A stretch of DNA of 64,000 bases from Apostichopus japonicus (taxonomy: Eukaryota > Echinodermata > Holothuroidea > Aspidochirotida > Stichopodidae), in NCBI RefSeq assembly GCF_037975245.1, contig NC_092582.1, forward strand, positions 21,414,577 to 21,478,576, in the 5' to 3' direction. A program made the position numbers and the translations under genes. The notes below the pieces were generated by a model. The model was not told where the DNA came from and did no database searches. It saw nothing but the letters and a program-made list of their open reading frames with translations. Numbering within the stretch: the first letter of the stretch is position 1; each line of letters begins with the position of its first letter. Of this stretch, positions 35,301 to 47,300 are shown in pieces.

Positions 35301-38300
35301 TACTTGTATTGTGGAATATCAGGCTGTTCAGGTCCTTATATCTAAGGTAAAACATGTGAACTTACTTGTATTGTGGAATATCAGGCTGTTCAGCTCCTTC
35401 TTTTCTCAGGGTAAGAACAACCTGCTGCAGTTTAGATTTGTCATCATTCCAGTCTTGCTCAATAATAAACTCCTGCAACGACAGCAACCAGAAAGCAAAC
35501 AGACTTAATAGTGACTCCTTGCCATGTTCTATATGAGAACATTTCATGATTAGTGTACTCCAATATGTCATATATACAAGCTTCACTTTTGTAAGTATCA
35601 TGTTTCCAAGGTTTTCACACCTGACTGCAATTGACCTCAAAAGACATTTCACCTCCAAAGGGAACACTGGATTACTAGAACATAATATTCTTGGTTGTCT
35701 TCCTTGGGAGAAGTGGGACGCTCTTTAATATTACAACTTTCTTCATGTTGTCCACAATACCTTGTACAAGTTTACTATTTAGAAAGGAGAGGCACACATT
35801 ATTTTACCTTTCATGATCTGATCTCGAAATTAATTTAACAATAAATTTCAATATAAAGTCAGTTTAACATGCCAGCCTACTGTAGCAGACATATTGGATA
35901 TTTGGATTGGTATCCTAAAAACTCCTTAATTAGACTTACCCTCAGTCTTGGGAAGAAACAAACATTGCAGAAGGCCTCCACAACATCAAGACCACTGTCA
36001 ACATACATGGCACCAAGGAGGGCTGCAACAACAAAATAAATATATATTATATCATGTATTGTTTCACTGAGAGATTCACAAAAATCTAATGAGAACATAC
36101 AAAGGTGTTTCTTTTGCCACTTTTACATGAACTGATCTTCACAAGGGTTTTTTATATTCAACTGTATTCCCCAGTACTTGACATACATTGTTATTGCAAT
36201 GTCATACTTTTTCTTTAATAGTGGCCCCTATTAATCAATGGTGATCTTATCAGGTAGGTGATATTGTGCTTACAGTACAAGGTTTTCAGACTCTTTTTGA
36301 CCTCAAAATGATGTGTATCCTCCACAGAGAAAAATAGGATTCTTGTACTCACTAATTGGGATCAAAATTGCAAAGCCTTAAGTTCATCCAATGATAAGTA
36401 TGATCAACTTTGATGACTACGACCTGTGACACATTTTATTTCTAATGCTCAAACTAAATGAAGATAGAGGCAGAGGGATACCAGTACTCTGAATGATATA
36501 CACACATATTTACCTGGATACCCTGTACAAACACTAATATACACACATATTTACCCGGATACCTAAATAAAGAAATGCAACTTTGTTTCTCCACTCTTCA
36601 CAACATCAAAACAAGCATGCCAATCGATAAACCTTTTCAACTTATGTCAGCTTAAAACAACTCACTGCGTGGAAGGCTAGGATATTAATTCTGATTAATT
36701 TACAGAGTTGAGCTCTAGTTTATATCTTACTAACCTTCCAATAAATCAGCTTGTAGCTTCATTGGAACACCTTTCCGAGCAAATCTGCAAGCTGTATCAT
36801 CCAGCATGTACTCCTCCAAGCCAAGGTCTTGACAAATAATAGACTGAGTCCTGTTGTTAACGAGACAACTTCTCAAAAGCTTTAGATGCAAAAGAAAGAA
36901 AACATGTGTGACCATCAGCATTGACCAGAATACAAACACATATGAAGATCTTACAGACTTAATACAAGTTTGTTTTAAATATGACATTTAACATAGCCTA
37001 TATAGCCATTGGCAGAAACACATGACCACATCTCTCTACTGGTTGTAAACTACATGCGGTTATTCATCCACTTAAAATGAAGTCAAATTATCTGACTGCC
37101 ATGCCCTTTTGCAAATCTATGGGGACCATTATTGATATTTAACCTTTATAACAAAACAATAAAGCCCTTCTTGCATATGCACCAACGTCATTTAAGAATC
37201 ATAATACTGACATGTTATATCTTCAAACAGTCAATACTTACAGAGAGATGTCCCTCGTGGTGTTCTGGAAAGTGCTTGAAGAGGTAAGCAGAGACTACAA
37301 GTTGAAGTACAGAGTCACCTAGAAACTCCATCCTCTGATTGTGACCTCTGAAGGCAAAACAATAACAGAGGACCCATTAGTAAGTGGCAGGCTGGTTAGG
37401 TCTGTTACTAACATATGTAAAGCAATTTACTTGCTCATGTACAAGCAACTAGATAGTGATTAATTGCATCTGCCTTTACTCTACAGCAGGGGTTCCCTAA
37501 CTGGGGTGCATGAACCCCAAGGGGGTGCGTGAATCCATCCTAGACATTTCTGAAAGTCAAAACTAGAGTACTGTTTGTTGAGCTATTATCTGATATGTCT
37601 TATAATTTAGTGATGTACAAAAGTCGTACCTATCGAGAAACTCTTTTCACGTTCCATACTCATATGTTGCCATAGTATTACCGTACCATGCATGTGATAC
37701 TTGATCTCTTACGAAGCACTGTTATGAGTATTATAGTATAATAATGACTCAGATCGTGTCTCGAAAAGTTGGGGGTTCTTGGACAACTCTGCCATCCACA
37801 GGGGGTTCGTGGGGGATAAAGTTAGGGAAACCATGCTCTACAGCCTAAATATCTTCAAAGAACATACACATTACTCAGCACAATGGCAATCACAAGAAAG
37901 ATGTAAAACTTACAAAGTCAGTTCATTGTAGCCGATGGTTCTTTGGGTAAACGCTCTTGCAAGCAGACGAATGTGTTTAAACTTCATTCCAGTACATTCT
38001 TCAAATTCAGTCATCCTCTGGGAAATCAAGTAGGACATACAGGATCTTCAATACTTCAATCACATCAAGATGGAGAATCACATATTATACCAAAAACCTT
38101 GTTACTTTGCAGCTTGGCAGCTCTTCAATAACATGTTTAACAACTGATATTTTTTTTATAGAAAATAGATCATAAAGTTCATCTTACATTGAAAGCAGCT
38201 AATTGGTCAGTAATTCTACCAAACCAAGGGACTATTCAAAATAAGAGTGCAGTTGATCAAACTAAGATATTCTTCAAAATATGTCACCCAAACAAATGTT

Positions 38301-41300
38301 TAGTAATTAATGATTTTTTTTTCTCCAATAATCAGCAACACCCAAGCACTGTTCATACTAGTACTAATCATTTACCTCATTACTGAAACTCAATAAGTCA
38401 AGCTGATAACCAACATTGTTATGGGATTTTAGGTTTGAATAACATCAAATTCTGCTTTATACTAATAAATGGTTCAAAGGAGTTCCCATGCAGACAGGAG
38501 AGATTTCAGATGTGGAAGACTGTAACAGACCTGTCATCATAGCTTCTATGTATCTATGTTAAGTTTTATTAGCCAATGGATCATATTTAAACAAAGTGCT
38601 GCTTGTACATGTTTTGGGGGTTTTGTAGTTGGGAGAGCATCAAAGCTCCATTTTGAAATCATCTCCAAAGTTTCCTAATCTTTTTCTCAAATTGCAAAAC
38701 TAAGAGGGAATCTTGCTGCATCCATAGTTTGCAATGATTAGCAAGAGAGTAATACTATTTGATATCCAGAACACATCATTGTAGTTTCTAAATACCGATG
38801 GTAAACCTCAGTCTGGGATATCGAGTACAGCTACCACGAACATTCAGATGATAAATCCTACTGATTTCATTTGGTGTGTGATATTTCATTCTCGACAAAC
38901 TTACTTGAAGAACAGGGAAATCTTTTATCATATGTCTGTCACCATCTGGGAGTTGTATCTGGAAAAAAAAAACATGACAAAAGTAGAGAAAAATTTGGAA
39001 ATGGAGATAAAAAGAAGGTTGGTATATTACAAGAGGGACAATTTAGCTGGAATAGATGATATGCTGAATCTGAGCAAACATATTTGTGCTGTGAAGGAAC
39101 ATAAACAAAACTTATGTCAGAGCACTACTACATCTTAAGTGATGGATACCACACAGATCAGTATATATCAAATATTCTAAGAATCAAAGCATTATACAGC
39201 CAGATTCTCTAACATTTTATAATAGTTGAATAGAAAGGGTAAAATAATCCTAGTCTGCAAACCAACGTTAAAAATGATGAATGATTTACTTTGTTGTCTT
39301 GTACCTTACAAGATTTACTAGCTATTGGTAACTTTATAATTGGTGAAAGGAATATACCACTAGTTTAAGATCGTCTCAAATATCATCTAAAACCACAGCC
39401 TTACAGGATCTCTTAAGATGTTGATATGATTTGGTTCTGTAGCTTGGTGACTTTATTAAATTATGTAATTGTAAACAAGAGAGCGAGTTACATCACCATG
39501 GCTGTCAGGGTACTTATAACAGATCCCCAGAATCCAGTAAATGCTTCTCTTGAGACAAAGGTGGCAATCAACGAAGTTTTAGTCATTTATATTTGATATG
39601 AAATGTCGTCAAGATATGGTTTTTTATTTTTCACGGAAATATGAGTGTTTATTCTACTCTGATCACCTGGAATGGGATCAAAAAGTTGATTGAACTTAAA
39701 GTTGGTTGGTTATACTTTATGTTCTGATCAATGTACTTAGCCTTGATCATTCTAATTCTGAATTACTACTGTTCTTTCATATTTACCTTATGAAATCACT
39801 GTTACTGTTTACTGTTTGTAAGAGTGTGGTGGCCAATTGGCTCGTGAATCAAGGATTGCTGGTTTGATTCCTGCCAAGTTTATTACATTGTGTCCTTGGG
39901 CAAGATGCTTTATCTCACTTGCCTCTCTCCACCCAGGGGTTAAATGGGTACCTGTGAGGAAACTTGTCATTGGGGGCAGTATATAACTGCTGCCGACTGG
40001 AGGGATTGTCTCTGGGACAGGTTATCATCGACCAGGGGTAATATATACATCTGTAAAGCGCTTTGAAACCTATCGCTGGTACAAAGCGCTATATAAATCA
40101 AATACTATTATCATTATAATTATTCATTTACCTGTAAAGGATGTTTTGGATAACGAGCCCAAATTTGGCGTAGATCTTCTTCTTCAAACAAAACTGTACA
40201 GAACACTCTCCTTGCTTCCTCGATGCCCTTCTCTAGGTATATTGCTCCCATAACTGCTTCTAGACAATTTGCAACTGCATGCCTTAAATCTTGGTCTCTG
40301 CATAGGTCTGGTCCATGAGAGTAAAGCATGTAATGCTCCAACTGCAGCTTCTGCAGATTAGAGAAAAGTTATCAATTTAAAACCACAAGCTGAAAACAAA
40401 CAAATGATATAAGCTCTAAACTGATTACACCAAAGAGAGAACATTGTTATTTGTGACTATTTACAATACCTTTGCAAGTTTGGCAAGGTGTTGGTTTTCC
40501 ACTAAGGCCTGTCTGTATACAGCCAATCCACCTTCCTCCACATCAGGGAATAAGTGATAGAGAGTTGTGCTGGTAATAAACTCCACTACGGCATCCCCAA
40601 GGAACTCCAATCTCTCATAGTGATGGATGTTAGAACTAACCTCCTCCTCTTCAGCCAGTCTGGACATAATCTTCACCAAGTTCACAATTCCTATGAAGGG
40701 GGATAAAACGGTTTAAACTATTCGTAGGCACACATCACCGAGTTGGGATTATGACACTATATGAAGAAGTATTGATGGCATATTCACAGTTGAGTGCTTT
40801 GTAGTTGAAACACCTTACCATATTTTATAAATATTTTTACTTGGCTATAAAAGATATTCATACACCATCAAGGATGAAATAAATATGGGTTTATGTTTGG
40901 TTGAACTGACCATTTTGCATTTTATTTATTGCAGTTTTGTAAAGACAGTACTCCAAAATGTTCTACCTCAAGGGTTTTGTTCCTTATCAGCAAGATGACC
41001 AGGATATACAAGAAACGGACTTAAAATTTAATTTCACCTCAACCCTATAGCAAATTAAAATAAAAAATGAGTGGTCTACTGATTGCATTAACAGAAGGAA
41101 AGGATATCATCAACAAATTGAAAACCATATTGTTTTCCCCTGGATATGATTTCATTCTTTCTATCAGATTAAGTCAATTAAATAAACCTCCAGTTTGGGA
41201 AAATATCATGAGACAGTGGGCATATTTTTTCACATCAATATAAAGTTTACATTGTCTGTCACTGTAATACAGTATGCCTTTCACTGGATCATAGAGGCAA

Positions 41301-44300
41301 AAAATCATGGAGTTAGCCTGTTTATAAAATATATTTGGATTTTTTTTTGGCACCAAACACAAGAAAGGGCAAGTACCTCATTAGAGCGCATGTACATCCA
41401 ATGTATGAGATTCACCAGAGTTATATGCTGAATTACACACTAACCTTTCTTTCTGTTATCATTGGACTGCCAGTTCTTTTCACCAAATTCAGGTTGACGA
41501 ATCCCACAATTGTACAACGAATTGCGAATATGGTCTGAATTCATGCCAAAGGTTAACCTGTATGAAGGATGGGTCATGGCTCGCTGAAAAGGAAGCATTG
41601 TAGGTATTATTTATTCTTATAAAAATCACTGGAGTTTGAACAAAACACCAAAAGTTATTAGCTTTTGTGGCCGCATGCATGTTTAACTGCCCAACAACAT
41701 ACAGCTTTCAGCCTGTCCCATCAAACTGTATCAAACCTACAGACCCACATTATAAAGTAAATTTGTTGATTATATTTCAGCTGTTTAAAGAGATAGCAAG
41801 GAAGCTGTAGAAGCAGGAAATTAATGGACAAAGATTATTGTCGCACTTCCACCTAATATTCTTGTTTTTACTCTGTTCTTTGAAGCAACAATAAACAGAC
41901 ACACAAACATATGAACATATCTTACACAAATTATTATAGACAAGCTTTTCAAAGAGTTTTGCAAGACAAAAACTTCAGGAATAAATCAATATTCAGCTAA
42001 TTAAAAGAAAGAGCAACAAAGTATTAACCATTTTAGTTCAAAAAGTCAATTAGGCGATTTCTTTATTGCAAAAACAATATAACAAATCGTTTACAAAGAT
42101 ATGGAGATCCATGTGCTCAATCAAACATGTTTTGGGGCATTTTCAGTGCTAAAAAACAATGCAACATTAAGCAAGTCACCTTTCATGAATTATTCTCAAC
42201 AGCACATAACTAACAAGAAGCTATGTGATATTTGAAGTATGAGGAATTCACTTTTACCTTCAGGAGGACTTTGTCTGTGAAAATATTCCCCAACTTCACA
42301 TTAAGTTTGTCCAGACAGAGGTAATAACGCAGATAGTTGACGAGAACTGGCATTATCAGGGCATGCTGACAAGGAAAATGGTATAGAAATTTCCAATTTT
42401 GAATCCATTACATGCACAACCTTCACAATGATTGTATGAATTTCAAGACAGAAGTATTAATCTGCCAAATACAGACTTTAAACTCTCATATAAACATCTG
42501 ATAAGGTCTAGCCTATTTAGCACATTTTAGTATTGAATGCTGATCACCATGTATCAATACATAAAGAGCATGTCAAGAAAGCCCTAAGCTACCAATCTGA
42601 CTATGGAAATGACAGCATTGACATTTAATTCACCATGACCCCCCCAGCCTCCCAACCCCCCCTAATAATGCAAATTTAGTGCCCCCCCCCCTAGCATGTA
42701 GACTCCTCTGCAGCTTTAACCAGATTTTAACAATGGATGTAAAATGAAATGAACCATGAGTGATGCATGCTTGATTTGAAACCATGTCATCTTACCTGGC
42801 AGACATCTGACCTGATGCCAGTAATGAGAACCTCATTGCAGGGAATCTCTGAGTTCACTTCCTTTGGGGAATAACTTTCTTTTCTGATTTTTGCCAGCTC
42901 ATTCTGAATATTTATATAGGATTGTTGCTCATCATGTGAAGCACGACTACGATTCAACAGCAAATGCCTCATTCTGAGAAAGGACTTGAACAGTTTCTTA
43001 TATCTGTAAGAAATTAAAAAGGATTGGTGTAACAGCATGGCTATAAAACTGTGTCCAACACTTTTAGTAGGACAAGTAGGACAAATATGGGTATGGCAAT
43101 AAAAAACAAACAATATCCAATGATCGAGGAACATTGATGATGAGGCATAATCAAATTTGTGATAACATATTAAAAAAAATGAAGTGAAAATAAGGATTGC
43201 TGGACAGCCTATATTTTACATCCTATTTCATAATCAGGATTTGTATCAAGGGTGAAAGGATTCTCAAGTCTCTACAGGAAATACAGTACACAAACATATC
43301 ATACTTTGGGTCAGCAGCATAGGTAAGTTGTGTAGGCATCACTCCTTCATGAATAATGAGAGGATATTGTTTTGACTTCTTGTTGGAAACAGCTTGATCT
43401 CTGTCTACTTGGTCACATCGCACTGATGAAGGTTTCTGGAAGTAAATGAAAAACTAATCAATGGTAGCCATTTCTTGTACAAAACAGCCCCTATTTCATA
43501 CAGATTGGTGTTGAGTTTGTGATTCCTGAGGTATTTCCCCCTCCCCTACTGTCCTCCCCCAGCAGCATACAACCAAGGGAGGCAAGTACTGATGATGAAT
43601 GCATTTCTGACGTTCAGTTGATACTGTTAAGACACTGTGGGTGACAAACTGAACCAGTAGAAACTTGTTTCATGTGGATATTAGAACTTGCAAAGCCATA
43701 AAATCGAAACAAACATACCAAACAGGTTATCTGATTAGCTTTTCATCTATCTACATAATTTGTTCTAGGTCTGACCCTCTTTACATTTAACACTTGGTTC
43801 AGACATAAAGCAGCGCTTCACCATCTAACATGCACAGCACCTTTAACTGTCTGCTAATCTAAATAAATATGTTATAACATGTATATGAACAGCACAAAGT
43901 GTACTTGATTATAACTACTTTCCATTTGTGTGTAGTATAAGTATATTAAAGGGTGACTTTAGTAACTTCTCATTTCTAAATCATTTGAAGATTGAAGTCA
44001 TAGCAAACTAAAATTAACACTGGTTTTGCCTCTAAGAGTATTATTACTTTTAGTATTATTAGTTGTAATTAAAGCAGCTCCCCCTAGAATGCACATGCAG
44101 CTGATCATGAGACATTTCTTTCTTCAGCTATGCCTCTTGTTTGAAGGCTGCTAAGATTTAAATATTCACACAGACCAAATCAGATGGCAGCAGATCCTAC
44201 TGATCAATTATGAATATTCATTAAGGTTGTCAATCAAGGTGCTGTGCCCTGCCACTTTAAAAATGGACCACTGTACCACTAATGACATGAAATGGAAACA

Positions 44301-47300
44301 CATCATATCTTATTACATACCTTGCCGGGGCATGTTACTATCATATCGTGCATGAAGTCTAAGAATCGAGACCACTTGATGGTGTCTAACTTCAGTATGG
44401 AAGCGAGTTTGTCCTCGGTAATGACTGGTTTACGAATCGTTAGCAGGTAGGTCATCACCTGGTGCATTGACAGTATCTCTTTCCCATTGTTTGGCAAAAG
44501 TCTTGCAAATCTGGGCATAAAATGGAACCTCCTGCAGCCTCCTGATTTGTCATCATAATCAAAGTCATATAGTTCTAATATTTCTGTAAATATAAAATCA
44601 CTGAACATATCCAGCTCCTGGATGACAAAATTCTCCGGTGGGTTTTCTTTCACCAGTGTTATCGTGTACTCTATACTAAACCGTATCACATTGCACGGGG
44701 GGATGTTGTCGAGTGGCACGTGGGAGAAGAGTGACATACCCTCAAAGAAAAACTCTTGTTGATCATATTTAATGATTGTCGGATAACGAAAAATAAAGTT
44801 TGTACAGGGAGAAATCTGCACTGTGTAATGGTGAAGTTTCTTCACATTGTTTCCCAACTTGTCACACATTGGATAGGGTTCTTCTCCAGGGAAGATGTTG
44901 TGACGAATTCCAAACTTTTGGGCTTTGAGGCTGCATCGACACACTGGACGATCGTTTAGTTGTCCCTTGTCATTGTACCACAAATTTTTGGCTAATCTCG
45001 CGGGGTGCTTCTCTTTTAACTTGAGGACTTTGATAGCCTCAGTTGTCTCTTCCTTCTCCTCATCGCTCTGCTCTCCATCACTCTCACTGGACGAAGATTC
45101 ATCTGAGATGTCGAGAAAATAACACCTAATTAATAACTACCTTATCAACGAATTGACTCTTTTACTCAACTTATCTCCATGACAAACTTACATTACATTA
45201 CATTACAACTGTCTATCATTGTTGCCAGAGATTTATGCTTTTCACATTTCCCATCAAATGTGACAGGCTTCTGGCAATCAACATTGAAAAACCACAAACA
45301 ACATATGTCCAAGTTTCTCATCTTAACTTGTCCCATTTCCAAAGTTATCAAATATGTTTTGATTGCTGCTGACCTCAAGTAATGTTTGACACCAATAACA
45401 AAATGTGTGTTGTTCCAAAGGATACCATATTTCCATAAGTGACATTTTCAAACAGAGCAAAGCATCTCTTGCAGTCATCACTGAAATCCACAAAGATACA
45501 AGTTCTGTCAAAGCATCACTTCTAAAAATATCATGTCTATATGCTATGGCACACAAATATGTACAGACAAAACATTAATAAGGGTGTTAATGCTATCGCT
45601 GGATGCACTCGGGCTCCGCCCTCGTGCATCGCTTGCATTATCCCCCGATCGTGCATTAATCCTGTGAGTAACGCACGCTAGACCATTGATTAACCCTGTT
45701 CATTCATACACTACCATTTGTGTGGGGGGGAAAATCATAAAACAAAACATTTTTGGTTACATATAACCAAAGATTTATTAAAGTGATGCCCGTAATTTTA
45801 CCGTGCATTACTCACAGGATTAACCACGGTCAGCTGACCTGAATGGACCAATAGGATTTAGGAATCTTTACTAAGTATGAATGAACAGCAGCTTACCAGA
45901 ATGATGATGGTGATGGTGATGATGATGATGATCGGAGAATGGTATATCAAACTTTGGTTGCACTTCTTTGGCTTTGGTGTACTCATCCAGAACGTCCGTC
46001 TGAAATCTGTCCATCAAGACTTCAAGGTTTTTGGTGCCTGCTACTGTAGATCCCTCCTGAAATAAAGTGATGTTCAAATCTGGAAGCTGAGATCACATGA
46101 ATTAACATTACAATGGTGATTTGATCAACAATTGTAGTTCTTTGACATTATGTCCCCTGAGGTAGCATCTATCAGTACAAACTGACAATATATAGCATCA
46201 CAGTTACAAATGGTATTGTAATTAGATTCTAACATTTTTCTTTGCAGACTTGCTATAAAAGAAATGGTTTCATAATTCTTACCAGAAAAACAAAAGGCTT
46301 TATTAGTGTTTCCTTGCCACATTTCATATAAGAATATTTTTAATTTAACACTGCAGACAAGATGCAAAAGATAACTTTAAGCAGAACTTTAGTTGTTGTA
46401 TGTCATAGTACAAAAAAAAAAAACTAAGAGCATGTGATGTTTCTATCGCTGTTGAGATTTTCAAGATAAGCACCTTGAACATGGAATGCTTCTTTAATGC
46501 TCAATTACCCATGACAGGTAGGGAGTTAATATGGCTTCTAGTGACCTCAGACAACCCGTTGACCTCTATGAGAAACAATGGCATCTTTGTATTCACTTAG
46601 ATGAATTGACCCACTCCCAAGTCTATGAATCCATGTTGTGGTTAATAAGTTTTCATGTTTACAAGCCAAGGGAATCACATAGACAAACATGTACACAAAC
46701 ACCCACACAATCACCATTGCATAGATTCATTCGTGTTTGGCGAGGAATAAAAAAATAAGGCACAGATTTGCAGTGATGATATAATTATAAGAGAAATTTG
46801 TTTCTTTCATTAGGAATATCAACTAACACTAGGAATTTGCAATATAGACTAGTCCCCACCCCCTAGAGAACAGACCTGAACAATTGGTTACTATACCTGG
46901 AGAGTTTCAGGACTATTGGTGTAGTAGTTCTCCTTAGATGACGATTGAACCCATCTACTTGAGGGTCGGTTGCTTTCATCTTTAACCTCTGTTGCAGAAG
47001 AGGCAGACATGATTGATTCAAGCAGTTCATCCTCTGCCCTTTCTTTTGCCATGTCTTGTTCAAGATGCTCCCATTGATGGCTGGATTTTGCACTTGAACT
47101 GTTGAACATAAAAGGAGACAAGTCTTCCTATTATTCTTTATATGCAGTTATGCACAATAAGGCTCTTTCTTCATCCGCTTCAATTAAGAAAACAATACAC
47201 AAGACAATATGTTGGATTCACTTATATGTTGGAGTCACTTATAAGTTGGAATATGTTTCGTTTCGTTTCCTATATTTCACTTTTTTTTCATTTTTACAAT

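Noticed and set aside
36505-36555. Repeated ATACACACATATTTACC as a splice-related duplication
   Set aside because: Short, intronic, two copies only, and not linked to an exon end.
45897-45935. Ten-His run as a cloning-tag artefact
   Set aside because: It is in phase within a well-supported DROSHA exon with mixed codons and normal flanks, so it is natural.
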